Source: Streptomyces griseoluteus
GTDB taxonomy: Bacteria; Actinomycetota; Actinomycetes; Streptomycetales; Streptomycetaceae
Direction of reading: 5' to 3'
Length of the DNA: 64,000 nt
Assembly (NCBI GenBank): GCA_000717735.1
Contig: JOBE01000036.1
Span: 13,564-77,563 of the forward strand
Part shown: piece after piece, positions 27,499 to 35,822 of the stretch
Position numbering within the stretch: the stretch's first letter is position 1
Layout: every line of letters begins with the position of its first letter
The notes under the pieces: model-generated
Database searches by the model: none
What the model was told of the DNA's origin: nothing
What the model saw: only the letters and a program-made list of their open reading frames with translations
Made by a program: the position numbers and the translations under genes

Positions 27499-27855
27499 GT
27501 GAACGAGATTCTTCCCCCGTGTCCCGAGTGCTCCGGCACCTTCGCCTACGAGATGGGCGCCCTGCTTGTCTGCCCCGAGTGCGGCCATGAATGGTCGGCT
27601 GCCGCTTCTCAGACCCTCGACAGCGGCAGCGGCGAGAAGGTGATCAAGGATTCTGTCGGCAACGTCCTGGCCGACGGCGACACGGTCACCGTCGTCAAGA
27701 CCCTCAAGGTCAAGGGCAGCCCCGCCGGGATCAAGGCCGGCACCAAGGTCCGCAACATCCGCCTCGTGGACGGCGTCGACGGCCACGACATCGACTGCAA
27801 GGTTGACGGCTTCGGCCCCATGCAGCTCAAGTCCAGCGTGGTCAAGAAGGCCTGA
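27499..27855 (+). CDS. yjdM: PhnA/YjdM-family zinc-ribbon protein
   Basis: A 118-residue protein. The N-terminal zinc ribbon has CPECSGTFAYEMGALLVCPEC, followed by the PhnA domain VIKDSVGNVLADGDTVTVVK with VKGSPAGIKAGTKVRNIRLVDG. The family was named for a phosphonate locus but its biochemical role is unresolved. Translation starts at GTG 27499. Confidence 0.93.
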   Translation: MNEILPPCPECSGTFAYEMGALLVCPECGHEWSAAASQTLDSGSGEKVIKDSVGNVLADGDTVTVVKTLKVKGSPAGIKAGTKVRNIRLVDGVDGHDIDCKVDGFGPMQLKSSVVKKA

Positions 27856-27899
27856 CCGACCCCCTCCCGAACCATCCCGCACGACCCTGCCCTATCCAT

Positions 27900-27921
27900 G
27901 AATTGCACAATTTGGCAATTC
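27900..27921. promoter_or_regulatory. Predicted ArsR operator upstream of the SulP cassette
   Basis: GAATTGC-N8-GCAATTC is a perfect inverted repeat in an AT-rich pocket 95 bases before the ArsR start. The AATTGC-N8-GCAATT core recurs at 32045-32064 before the second ArsR gene. ArsR-family repressors typically bind such repeats near their own promoters. Confidence 0.75.
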
Positions 27922-28015
27922 GATACATCATTACCTTGTTGTGTCCGCAGGTAGCCGCGGGCACAGCGCCAGACGACCCTTGCCGCGAGCGGGGCGATGA
28001 GGAGGGTGCGCGACC

Positions 28016-28366
28016 GTGTCGGTGCCGCTGTACCAGGCCAAGGCCGAGTTCTTCCGCATGCTGGGACACCCTGTCCGCATCCGGGTCCTCGAACTGTTGC
28101 AGGACGGGCCCATGGCCGTACGTGAGCTCCTCGCGGCGATCGAGGTCGAGCCGCCCTCGCTCTCCCAGCAGCTGGCGGTCCTGCGCCGCTCGGGGATCGT
28201 GACCTCCACGCGCGACGGCTCGACGGTCGTGTACCGACTGGCGGGCGGAGACGTCGCCGATCTCATGCAGGCCGCGCGGCGGATCCTCACAGAGATGCTG
28301 GCGGGGCAGAACGAACTCCTCGTCGAACTCCGGGAGACCGAGGTCTCCGAGGTCGCGACGCGGTGA
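28016..28366 (+). CDS. ArsR-family transcriptional regulator (first copy)
   Basis: A 116-residue winged-helix protein: AKAEFFRMLGHPVRIRVLELL, recognition region PPSLSQQLAVLRRSGIVTSTRDGSTVVY, and a C-terminal helix. No CxC metal-site motif is present in the alpha3 helix, so a classical arsenite or zinc sensor is unlikely. GAGGAGG precedes the GTG start. It overlaps the SulP gene by four bases (GTGA). It is a close paralogue of the protein at 32206-32556, of identical length. Confidence 0.93.
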   Translation: MSVPLYQAKAEFFRMLGHPVRIRVLELLQDGPMAVRELLAAIEVEPPSLSQQLAVLRRSGIVTSTRDGSTVVYRLAGGDVADLMQAARRILTEMLAGQNELLVELRETEVSEVATR

Positions 28367-30084
28367 GAGCAGTTCTGATCAGGGTGTGTTCCCTGCTGCC
28401 CGGGCGGAGCGACTTCTCCGCCATGGCCCGCGATCCGCGCCGTGATCTGCTCGCCGGTCTGACCGTCGCCATCGTGGCGCTGCCGCTCGCGCTCGGCTTC
28501 GGTGTCTCCTCCGGGCTCGGCGCGGAGGCCGGGCTCGCCACAGCGGTCGTGGCCGGGGCACTCGCCGCGCTGTTCGGCGGCTCCAACCTCCAGGTGTCCG
28601 GGCCGACCGGAGCCATGACCGTCGTCCTCGTACCCATCGTGGCTCAGTACGGCCCCCGTGGTGTGCTCACCGTCGGACTGATCGCGGGTGTGATGGTCAT
28701 CGGGCTCGCCGTGGCGCGGGCCGGGCGGTACATGGCCTACATCCCCGCCTCGGTGGTGGAGGGCTTCACTCTCGGCATCGCGCTCGTCATCGGCCTTCAG
28801 CAGCTCCCGAATGCCCTCGGTGTCCCCAAACCCGGGGGCGAGAGGGTCCTTCAGGTGACGTGGCGCGCGGTGGAGGAGTTCGTCCAGGCCCCCAACTGGA
28901 CTGCCGTGGCGCTCGCGGCCGGGGTCGTGGTCGTCATGCTCACCGGCTCCCGGTGGCGGCCGGCGATTCCCTTCTCCATCGTGGCGGTGATCGCCGCCAC
29001 CGTCGTCGCCCAGGTGTTCCACCTCGACGAGGCGGCTCCGATCGGTGACCTGCCTGCCGGGCTTCCCGCCCCGTCCCTGGGCTTCGTCGACTTCTCACAG
29101 GTGGGCTCGCTGCTCGCACCGGCTCTCGCGGTCGCGGTCCTCGCCGCCCTGGAATCGCTGCTCTCGGCACAGGTCGCGGACGGGATGACGGTGGGCCAGA
29201 AGCACGACCCGGACCGTGAGCTGTTCGGGCAGGGACTGGCGAATCTGGCCGCGCCGCTGTTCGGCGGCGTCCCGGCGACCGGAGCAATCGCCCGTACCGC
29301 GGTGAACGTCCGTTCCGGAGCCACCTCCCGGCTCGCGGCCCTCACCCACGCCGCGATCCTCGCCGTCATCGTCTTCGCCGCCGCCCCACTGGTCTCCAGG
29401 ATCCCGCTCGCCGCGCTCGCCGGTGTGCTGCTCGCCACCGCCGTGCGGATGGTGGAGGTCGGCTCGCTGCGCGCCATGGCGAAGGCCACCCGCTCCGACG
29501 CCGTCGTCCTCGTCCTGACGGCCGTGGCCACGCTCGCGCTCGACCTCGTGTACGCGGTGATCATCGGTATGGTCGTCGCCGGCGCCCTCGCGCTGCGCGC
29601 CGTCGCCAAGCAGGCCCACCTCGCCGAGTTCGACTTCCGCCCCGATCTGCCGGGCGAGCACAGCGAGGAGGAGCACGCGCTGCTCGCCGAGCACATCGTG
29701 GCGTACCGGATCGACGGCCCGCTGTTCTTCGCCGCCGCCCACCGCTTCCTCCTCGAACTCGCCGAGGTCGCCGAGGTCCGCGTCGTCATCCTGCGCATGT
29801 CCCGCGTCACCACCATCGACGCCACCGGCGCGCTCGTCCTCAAGGACGCCGTCGCGAAACTCAACCGGCGCGGCATCGCCGTCATGACCTCCGGAATCCG
29901 CCCGGGCCAGCGCCAAGCCCTCGACTCCGTCGGCACTTTGGACCTGCTCCGTGTCCACGGACGGGAGTACGCCACCACCCCTGAGGCCATCGCCGGAGCC
30001 CGCGCCCACCTCCAGGGCGCCGGAGTGCTGACGCTCCTACCCGCCCGGCCGGCCCGCACGACCGCCCAGGAGCCCACCCGATGA
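28363..30084 (+). CDS. SulP-family anion transporter with STAS domain
   Basis: A 573-residue protein with roughly 10-12 membrane helices, starting DLLAGLTVAIVALPLALGFGVSSG, with the SulP-typical GPTGAMTVVL, ASVVEGFTLGIAL and FGGVPATGAIARTAVN. The C-terminal STAS domain (from about residue 445) contains YRIDGPLFFAAAHRF and MSRVTTIDATGALVL. SulP proteins carry sulphate, bicarbonate or other anions; the STAS AFFAAAH form and the neighbours suggest bicarbonate-type transport is possible, but this is inference. It is coupled to the ArsR gene upstream and to the PNPOx-like gene downstream. Confidence 0.93.
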   Translation: MRAVLIRVCSLLPGRSDFSAMARDPRRDLLAGLTVAIVALPLALGFGVSSGLGAEAGLATAVVAGALAALFGGSNLQVSGPTGAMTVVLVPIVAQYGPRGVLTVGLIAGVMVIGLAVARAGRYMAYIPASVVEGFTLGIALVIGLQQLPNALGVPKPGGERVLQVTWRAVEEFVQAPNWTAVALAAGVVVVMLTGSRWRPAIPFSIVAVIAATVVAQVFHLDEAAPIGDLPAGLPAPSLGFVDFSQVGSLLAPALAVAVLAALESLLSAQVADGMTVGQKHDPDRELFGQGLANLAAPLFGGVPATGAIARTAVNVRSGATSRLAALTHAAILAVIVFAAAPLVSRIPLAALAGVLLATAVRMVEVGSLRAMAKATRSDAVVLVLTAVATLALDLVYAVIIGMVVAGALALRAVAKQAHLAEFDFRPDLPGEHSEEEHALLAEHIVAYRIDGPLFFAAAHRFLLELAEVAEVRVVILRMSRVTTIDATGALVLKDAVAKLNRRGIAVMTSGIRPGQRQALDSVGTLDLLRVHGREYATTPEAIAGARAHLQGAGVLTLLPARPARTTAQEPTR

Positions 30085-30494
30085 CCACGCCCACGGCCCG
30101 CCGCATGGCCGAAGTCTCCGGCGCGGAGGCCCTGTGGCTCCTCCAAGGCGCGGACCACGGGCGTCTCGTCTACGTACGGCGCGAGCGGTGCGTCGTCCGG
30201 CCGGCGGTCCACGTCCTTGAGTACGGCCGGCTCGTCGTCCGCGCGCCCGTGCAGTCCGACCTGCTCACCGTGCGGTCCATGCTCACCTACCAGACCGATG
30301 AGATCCGGCTGCCCGCCGGCACAGGCTGGAGCGTTACGGTCTCGGGCCCCGCCGAGCCCGTCACCAACCCCGCCGAGGCCACCCACTACTCCCGCACGCT
30401 CCCCGGCTGGGCCTACGGTCCGCACGACACCCTGCTGCGCATCACCCCACAGACCGTCACCGGATACCGCCTGGGAACGGTGGACCCGGCGTGA
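30081..30494 (+). CDS. Pyridoxamine-phosphate-oxidase-like split-barrel protein
   Basis: A 137-residue protein resembling the N-terminal part of the flavin-binding PNPOx family: ALWLLQGADHGRLVYVRRERCVVRPAVHVLEYGRLVVRAP. Such proteins often follow stress or redox genes in actinomycetes. Its start overlaps the SulP stop by four bases (ATGA), and its stop overlaps the next gene in the same way. Cofactor and substrate are unknown. Confidence 0.75.
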   Translation: MTTPTARRMAEVSGAEALWLLQGADHGRLVYVRRERCVVRPAVHVLEYGRLVVRAPVQSDLLTVRSMLTYQTDEIRLPAGTGWSVTVSGPAEPVTNPAEATHYSRTLPGWAYGPHDTLLRITPQTVTGYRLGTVDPA

Positions 30495-30913
30495 GTACGG
30501 ACAGCGAGAGCCTCTCCATGCGGCACGTGCTGACGCTGCCCGTGATGCCGGGGGCGGTACGGATGGTGCGTGAGACGGCCGAGTTGACCTTCGCCGAGTG
30601 GGGCATAGACCCCTCGCACCCCACCCTGGGGCCGGCCCTGCTGATCCTCAGCGAGCTGGCCACCAACAGCATCCGGCACGCCGCCGTCACCTCCCCCAGC
30701 ATCACCGTCATCTTCGCCGCGGGCGAGTACACCCTCGCCTTCGCCGTGCACGACCGGCACCCCTACCACCCAGGCGTCTTCGCCGCCGCCGCCGGCGGGA
30801 CGGGCGGACTCGCCATGATCGCCGAGGTGATGGTCCAGTCCGGCGGCACCTGCGTCGTACGCCGGGACGCGGACGGCGGCGGCAAGAGCGTATGGATCAC
30901 CCTCCCCCTGTAA
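30491..30913 (+). CDS. ATP-binding anti-sigma-like protein (HATPase_c_2)
   Basis: A 140-residue single-domain GHKL ATPase. LSELATNSIRHA is the N-box, VHDRHPYHP replaces the usual DxGxG, and GTGGLAMIAEV forms the G2 region. Related streptomycete proteins are RsbW/SpoIIAB-like regulators that bind STAS-domain antagonists or sigma factors. Its genomic partner is the STAS protein 36 bases downstream. The start overlaps the previous stop (GTGA). Confidence 0.88.
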   Translation: MSTDSESLSMRHVLTLPVMPGAVRMVRETAELTFAEWGIDPSHPTLGPALLILSELATNSIRHAAVTSPSITVIFAAGEYTLAFAVHDRHPYHPGVFAAAAGGTGGLAMIAEVMVQSGGTCVVRRDADGGGKSVWITLPL

Positions 30914-30949
30914 CCCAGTGACCGCTGCAACAACAAAGGCAACCAAGCG

Positions 30950-31363
30950 ATGACCATCGAATGGCGCTACACCACTCACCCCGGACTGAGCGTGCTCTCC
31001 CTGGCCGGATACCTCGGCGCGGACGCGGTCGCGCGCTTCGACGGAGCCGTGGGGTGGGTCCTGGCACGGGGCACCGGCCCGGTCATCCTCGACCTCACCA
31101 GCCTGCGCAGCTGGTCGGCCGGCGGCCAACTCGCGGTCGCGACCGCCGCCCGGCGGCTCGCGAGCGAGGGACGCGGGCTCGAACTGGCCGCCATCCCCGC
31201 CGACGGGTCCCTCGTCCCGGTCGGCGACCACCCTGAGATCCCCGTGCACTGCGACCTGGACTCGGCGCTCGCCGCACACCACGGCCCAGGAGCCGAGCAG
31301 CGCGAATGGTGCAGCGACGAGTGGCCCGGAGCACGGACCAGCGTGAACGCTCCCCGGCAATAG
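30950..31363 (+). CDS. STAS-domain protein (anti-sigma antagonist-like)
   Basis: A 137-residue STAS-type fold: LSVLSLAGYLGADAVARFDGAVGWVL, GPVILDLTSLRSWSAGGQLAV and LELAAIPADGS. The phosphorylatable serine is expected near the SLRSWSAGG loop. It probably partners the HATPase encoded just upstream. It shares the GFLGARAVTRF/GYLGADAVARF pattern with the divergent neighbour at 31442-31840, indicating duplication. Confidence 0.82.
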   Translation: MTIEWRYTTHPGLSVLSLAGYLGADAVARFDGAVGWVLARGTGPVILDLTSLRSWSAGGQLAVATAARRLASEGRGLELAAIPADGSLVPVGDHPEIPVHCDLDSALAAHHGPGAEQREWCSDEWPGARTSVNAPRQ

Positions 31364-31385
31364 CCAGCCGAGGAGGGCCGATTCT

Positions 31386-31430
31386 CCTGGGCCCCGCCCC
31401 CTGACTGTGCGGCAGGGGGCGGGGCCCAGG
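31386..31430. terminator. Bidirectional hairpin terminator
   Basis: An 18-base perfect stem, CCTGGGCCCCGCCCCCTG paired with its complement, around a nine-base loop. It lies between two convergent STAS genes and can serve both. Confidence 0.9.
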
Positions 31431-31441
31431 TCATCTCACCC

Positions 31442-31840
31442 TCAGCCCCGGTGAGGTGTGACCCTTCGGACGAGTGCTGTGTCGACATCCACGTACACGT
31501 CCGTCTCCGAGACCCGGGCCGCCCACACCTCCGTCAACCCCATGTGTTCGACACCGCAGACGGCGAGCGAGCGCCCGCCCTTTCGCAGGCCGGCGGCCGT
31601 GCTCAGCCCAGCCTTCTCCCCCTCGAAGCTCCAGCCGAGAAGACCGGACAGGTCACGGATCAACCTCCCGCTGCTGCGGGAAGCAGCCCAGGCCAAGCCT
31701 TCGGAGAACCGAGTGACGGCGCGGGCACCGAGGAATCCGGCGACGGCGACAACAGCCACCCCCTGCCGGTCCGTCACGATCCAACTGATGCTCACAAGCC
31801 CGGTATCCCTGTCAGCCCTGGCCGCCGGCACGGGGTGCAC
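31442..31840 (-). CDS. STAS-like protein, paralogue of the 30950 gene
   Basis: Up to 132 residues; the STAS-like core is VAVVAVAGFLGARAVTRFSEGLAWA, RDLSGLLGWSFEGEKAGL and SLAVCGVEHM. A GTG inside (VSISWIV) may be the true start, near residue 16. It sits downstream of the zinc-ribbon gene, whose 3' end overlaps it. It faces the STAS protein of the SulP cassette across a shared terminator. Confidence 0.65.
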   Translation of the reverse strand: MHPVPAARADRDTGLVSISWIVTDRQGVAVVAVAGFLGARAVTRFSEGLAWAASRSSGRLIRDLSGLLGWSFEGEKAGLSTAAGLRKGGRSLAVCGVEHMGLTEVWAARVSETDVYVDVDTALVRRVTPHRG

Positions 31841-32018
31841 CGCGCGTCGGCGCGGCGGCGGGCCGGAGCCAACCGCGGTCGATGTCCATGCTCAGGAGAC
31901 GTTCATGTCCGCAACGGGGACACGAGCCGTCAGGAGCAACGGCAGCGGGCAGGCACTTGAGACGGCATGAAGGGCACTTGAGCAGCGCTCCGCCACCCCG
32001 CAGACGTGGGATTCTCAA
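31812..32018 (-). CDS. Small zinc-ribbon protein
   Basis: A 68-residue protein with a zinc-ribbon knuckle pair CPSC...CPRCG separated by about 14 residues, then a basic tail. The TTG start at 32018 is supported by GGGAGG six bases upstream. It is the first gene leftward from the ArsR operator at 32045-32064 and overlaps the STAS-like gene by 29 bases. Confidence 0.55.
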   Translation of the reverse strand: MRIPRLRGGGALLKCPSCRLKCLPAAVAPDGSCPRCGHERLLSMDIDRGWLRPAAAPTRGAPRAGGQG

Positions 32019-32044
32019 CAGAACCTCCCGCTAGATACCTTCGA

Positions 32045-32064
32045 AATTGCTAATGTTAGCAATT
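32045..32064. promoter_or_regulatory. Predicted ArsR operator between divergent genes
   Basis: AATTGCTAA-TG-TTAGCAATT is a near-perfect 20-base palindrome. Its AATTGC-N8-GCAATT core is the same as at 27900-27921. It lies between the zinc-ribbon/STAS pair (minus) and the second ArsR gene (plus). Confidence 0.78.
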
Positions 32065-32205
32065 CCGAAGACCATCAGGCAGCCGTGAAGGCGCGAGGAT
32101 GGTCCGCATGGCGAAGAATTCTGGGTGGATGCGATGCACACTGCGGGCACGGCGACAGCCACACGGCGGCGTGGCCAGCTCCCGCGCGGACCGGGGGTAC
32201 GCACG

Positions 32206-32556
32206 GTGAGCGCGCCGCTCTACCAGCTGAAGGCTGAGTTCTTCAAGACGCTCGGTCACCCGGTGCGCATCCGGGTCCTGGAACTGCTCAGCCTGCGCGA
32301 ACACGCGGTGGGCGAGATGCTGACCGAGATCGGGATCGAGCCTGCCCACCTCTCGCAGCAGCTCGCCGTGCTGCGCCGGTCGAACCTGGTCGTGGCCCGC
32401 CGTGAAGGCTCGGGCGTGTACTACTCCCTGACCGATCCACAGGTAGCCGAGCTGCTCTTGGTGGCGCGTTCGATCCTCTCCGGCGTTCTGACCGGCCAGG
32501 CCGAACTCCTCGCCGACCTGCGCGCCGCCACACCGGAGGGCAAACCGCCCTCGTGA
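32206..32556 (+). CDS. ArsR-family transcriptional regulator (second copy)
   Basis: A 116-residue winged-helix regulator, SAPLYQLKAEFFKTLGHPVR...LSQQLAVLRRSNLVVARREGSGVYY, highly similar to the first copy at 28016-28366. GTG 32206 is chosen to match the first copy; the frame stays open to 32125. The operator lies 140 bases upstream. It has no CxC metal motif. The gene that follows it has been reduced to a fragment. Confidence 0.92.
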   Translation: MSAPLYQLKAEFFKTLGHPVRIRVLELLSLREHAVGEMLTEIGIEPAHLSQQLAVLRRSNLVVARREGSGVYYSLTDPQVAELLLVARSILSGVLTGQAELLADLRAATPEGKPPS

Positions 32557-32588
32557 ACAGCGGGCCGATGACCGGCGGCCACCCCCCT

Positions 32589-32830
32589 TGTAGCGCTCTC
32601 AACCCGGTGAACGACGCCGAGCGGTATGGGGGGCACGCCAGGTCGTCTCCCTGCGCCATGCGGGTGTGACCCCGGTGACCGGACCGGTCACCCGCGCCAT
32701 GGCGGAGCCGCTGCACCGCGACGTCCAGGCCACGCCCAAGCCTGCGATCGTGATGGCCGTCGGCGACTGCGCTGTCGACTGCGGAGAGTTCGCCGGGGTA
32801 CAGGATCGAGTGCGCGGTCTCACCCCGACG
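32589..32830 (+). pseudogene. Remnant of NuoB/HyfI-like hydrogenase or NADH-quinone oxidoreductase subunit
   Basis: CSALNPVNDAERY in one frame continues as VVSLRHAGVTPVTGPVTRAM and IVMAVGDCAVDCGEFAG in another. The frame change falls at a run of six G residues near 32628-32633. The VTGPVTRAMAEPL and AVGDCAxDCGxF segments are hallmarks of the iron-sulphur small subunit of group-4 hydrogenase-like and complex-I-like enzymes. Only about 75 residues remain; the N-terminal CxxC and C-terminal PGCPP cluster ligands are gone. It begins 33 bases after the second ArsR gene. Confidence 0.75.
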
Positions 32831-33463
32831 GCTTCGGCGGCCTGGCGCGTTCGGAGCGGACCTCGTAGATCGCCAGCGGCGTCTCCTCAGACGCGCAGCT
32901 CCGCCGTGCACGCCAAGGACAAGGGAGACTCGGCGGAGCCGGTATCGGTGCCTTGGGCGCGCCCTCTTGGTCCAACGGGCGAAACGCCGCGACGACACTC
33001 AAGCCGCCATGCGTGCCGCAGAGCAGGCTGACGAAGCGCTCACGCTGGAGATCATTCCTACGGCTCGTATGGCGGCCAGGTCTTGGCTGAACACCGCATA
33101 GCGTGCACTCTTCGAAGCGGGCTACGGGCGCCCCGTAGACGTGGTTCGTGAATCAAGAACTGCACACGACTGCGGCGAGTTCGCGGGCCCTCTCTTCCTC
33201 TGTGACGCTGTTTCGCGAGTAGTGCACCGGCCCCGGCCCTGAGCTGCGGTAGATCTCCCCTTCACGGGCAAGGCAGACCACGGCGGCGCGGCTGGCGGCG
33301 CGCGGGGGGGGCGTCGACGACGTGCCCGAGGGGCGGTTCGCGCGCCGCTGTACCGTCCACCGCTGGGCGGTGGCATTTCGGAGTGCGCGAAGCGATGGTT
33401 GGTCCGCTCGTCCACGCTGCCGTCTCGTCTTGACCGTTTGGGCCTGGTGGATACTGAGTTCCG
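32831..33463. other. Stretch without a confident gene
   Basis: All frames are short or low in plausible protein features after the NuoB-like remnant. I see no RNA gene, terminator or mobile-element end. It probably holds decayed sequence. Confidence 0.5.
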
Positions 33464-34204
33464 ATGGATTCCGCCCGCGCGACGCGCCTTCGCCGACTCG
33501 CCCGTACGCTCACCGCACGGTTCTGCCTCGCCCCCCACCGGCACGGGGTGGTCGAGGCCCAGTGGTCTGACTCCGCGCGCGCGTGGACGTTCGCGTGGAC
33601 CGATGGGCCGACGGTCGCGCAGGTGCGGGCAGCCTGCCGGGAGGCCGAGCCGGAGGCGAGCGAGGGCCTTTTGTACGTGCGCACGCTCTCGGAGGACTCC
33701 GTCGCACTCGGTGCCGTCCGCCTGACGGTCTCAACCGCCACCGGCCTGGGCCGCCGCCTCCTTGTGCGACCGGCCGACGTGGAGGCACTGTTTCGCGACG
33801 CACCGTTTCCGCAGCCTCGCACGGAACGGGAACGTGCGCTCTTGTACGCCGTGGTCTACGAGCTCCACGACGCGCACCGCCGCAACCAGGCCGATGCCGA
33901 GGAGGTCTGCGGGTTCATCAACCAGTACGGCCTGGCGGTGCTCCTGCGTCGCTGCGGAGCCGAGCTGTCCCCCGTCGAGATCCTGACCGACCACTACGCG
34001 GCGACGTACGCCCACCCCGCGTGGCGTTACCAGCTGGCCCCGATGGACGCGGACGTGCTGTTCCGGGCGGTCCGGGAGGACCCGCGGGCGTCGGCGGAGC
34101 TCATCGCTGCCGCCCTTGCCCTCCTGCCCGGGCTACCGGCCGAGTGCGCCGGGGCCCAGGAGGACCTCCGGGCCCGTCTTGAGCGCATCACGCCGACGGC
34201 GTAG
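33464..34204 (+). CDS. Hypothetical protein, 246 aa
   Basis: A helical cytosolic protein. An N-terminal domain (to residue 90, VEAQWSDSARAWTFAWTDGPTV) precedes helices including ERERALLYAVVYELHDAHRRNQADAEEV and a C-terminal leucine/alanine-rich pair. No catalytic motif, signal peptide or membrane helix. I recognise no family. A hairpin follows 35 bases after the stop. Confidence 0.65.
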   Translation: MDSARATRLRRLARTLTARFCLAPHRHGVVEAQWSDSARAWTFAWTDGPTVAQVRAACREAEPEASEGLLYVRTLSEDSVALGAVRLTVSTATGLGRRLLVRPADVEALFRDAPFPQPRTERERALLYAVVYELHDAHRRNQADAEEVCGFINQYGLAVLLRRCGAELSPVEILTDHYAATYAHPAWRYQLAPMDADVLFRAVREDPRASAELIAAALALLPGLPAECAGAQEDLRARLERITPTA

Positions 34205-34238
34205 TCACGAGCGGGGAAGGGCTGATCCGCGCCCGGCC

Positions 34239-34263
34239 GGCTTCCGTCCCGGGGGCGGAAGCC
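34239..34263 (+). terminator. Hairpin terminator
   Basis: GGCTTCCG, nine-base loop, CGGAAGCC forms a perfect eight-base stem downstream of the 246-residue hypothetical gene. Confidence 0.65.
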
Positions 34264-34314
34264 GCCTGGGCGCTGGGTCCCGCGCTGTCACACCTCCGTC
34301 ATACGCTTCCCGTC

Positions 34315-34725
34315 ATGAGCGTCTCTCTCTACTACAGTGCGCACCGCACGACACCGCTGACCGAGGCCGAGTCGGCCTCGGTCGCGCGCGTCGTCGCCGC
34401 GCACACGGCGTCATTTCCGTACGACGACGAGGAAAGCCTGTACCTGTACGACCGGCGTACGGCCGGGCCGCACGAGATCGTGGCCGGGTCCACCAAAATG
34501 CCGCTCGATCCCGGTCGCCTGATGCCCGTAATCGCCCATGTGCTGTACAGCATGACGGAGTTGCGCCGGGCCATGCCGAATGCGGAGTGGCGTGTGCACA
34601 TGGACGACCTCGACGTCCTGTGGGACGAGGCCGAAGGGTACGCCCTGCCCGGGATGCGCGACGCGGACCTGATCGCTGAGCTCGCGCCGGTCCACGGCGG
34701 GAGCGGGAAGGTGGCAGCGGGATGA
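34315..34725 (+). CDS. Hypothetical protein, 136 aa
   Basis: A cytosolic protein beginning MSVSLYYSAHRTTPLTEAE, with an EESLYLYDRR segment and LYSMTELRRAMPNAEWRVHMDDL. No family recognised. Its stop overlaps the ATG of the next gene by four bases, so the two form an operon. No clear ribosome-binding site precedes it. Confidence 0.65.
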   Translation: MSVSLYYSAHRTTPLTEAESASVARVVAAHTASFPYDDEESLYLYDRRTAGPHEIVAGSTKMPLDPGRLMPVIAHVLYSMTELRRAMPNAEWRVHMDDLDVLWDEAEGYALPGMRDADLIAELAPVHGGSGKVAAG

Positions 34726-35009
34726 GGGAGGGGAGCGCGGGGAAGGCCGTGGCGCTCACGCCGGAGCAGCAGAGCCTCATCGAGTTCGGCGAGGCGCTGT
34801 ACCGTCGCATCGCTGCAGACGCCGATACCGGTCACGTGCTGCTGCCCGAGGACGACGCGGTGGCTGTCGTTCACCGTGCGCGGGGCGGTGGGACGATCCT
34901 CGTGGCAGCCGACCGGTCGGTGCTCTTCTCCGGCTCCGCGCTCGACATCAGCGCCGCCCTGCTCGACTTCCGGGCTGGCCGCCGCACACCCGTGGAGCGG
35001 TTCCGGTAG
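34722..35009 (+). CDS. Hypothetical protein, 95 aa
   Basis: A small alpha/beta protein (LIEFGEALYRRIAADADTGHVLL...VLFSGSALDISAALLDFRAG). It is translationally coupled to the 136-residue protein upstream through an ATGA overlap, so the two products may act together. Family unknown. Confidence 0.65.
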   Translation: MREGSAGKAVALTPEQQSLIEFGEALYRRIAADADTGHVLLPEDDAVAVVHRARGGGTILVAADRSVLFSGSALDISAALLDFRAGRRTPVERFR

Positions 35010-35043
35010 CGGGAGACGTGCGGGGGCCCGCTGAGGGCCGCGC

Positions 35044-35706
35044 TCAGGTCGGGTAGCCGATGGACGCGATGGTGTCACCGAGCTGCGCCAGCGTCACGGC
35101 GGGGTTCAGGGCAGCTACCGCATCCGGCGTGAGAGGCCGCAGCTGGTACACATCGATGACTGCGTCCAGGTCCACCGGGGTGCCGTAGTACCTCTGGGCC
35201 CATGACTGGTACTTCTGTGGCGTCCCCTCGACCAGGCGGCGAAAAAGCCAGTCGGATCCGTCCGGCACGGAGCGGCCGCCGTCGAAATCGACCTCTCCCG
35301 TCCGCCACTGCTCGTCAGCGGTCTCCCGCCACAGGCAGACGGTGATGTGCGGGATACCCTCCAACCGGAAGGCCGGATCCTCGACGCAGGACCGGAACAC
35401 CTCCGGGACCGTGTCGACCACACCAGGCCACGGCGTCCCGTCGCCCGCGTACGGGCTCATCGGGGACGCGTGGTCGAACCCGCGGATGTACGCTCCGGCC
35501 GCCGAGAAGACGACGGAATACGCGTCTCCCCCGCCATTCTCCATCGAGGCCAGCTCCTGCGTCGCGGACCAGTGGGCGTCGAACCGGTGGCGGCGCAGCT
35601 CCGGTACACCGGGCTGAAGTATCGCGTCCAGCATCGCCAGCGAACGGCACAGATTTCGCAGGGAGGCGATATCCGGCAGTCGGCGAGCGAGATCACGAGC
35701 GTTCAT
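35044..35706 (-). CDS. Hypothetical protein, 220 aa
   Basis: A cytosolic protein with [35 protein letters not shown] and [31 protein letters not shown]. The aromatic-rich central part and family are not recognised; it is reminiscent of streptomycete proteins linked to toxin/immunity clusters but that is only an impression. It converges on the 95-residue gene. Confidence 0.7.
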   Translation of the reverse strand: MNARDLARRLPDIASLRNLCRSLAMLDAILQPGVPELRRHRFDAHWSATQELASMENGGGDAYSVVFSAAGAYIRGFDHASPMSPYAGDGTPWPGVVDTVPEVFRSCVEDPAFRLEGIPHITVCLWRETADEQWRTGEVDFDGGRSVPDGSDWLFRRLVEGTPQKYQSWAQRYYGTPVDLDAVIDVYQLRPLTPDAVAALNPAVTLAQLGDTIASIGYPT

Positions 35707-35822
35707 CGGGCCATCCCATCACGCGATGATGGAACGGCGGACCGGAGCCCCAGTGCTTCCGGCAGTCGGCTTGTGAGAGGCGGAGTGGCCCGGGTGGCCG
35801 GTGTGCGGTCAGGGCGGTCACG

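Noticed and set aside
33030..33460. Possible mobile-element fragment
   Set aside because: No transposase motif or inverted ends could be seen in any frame.
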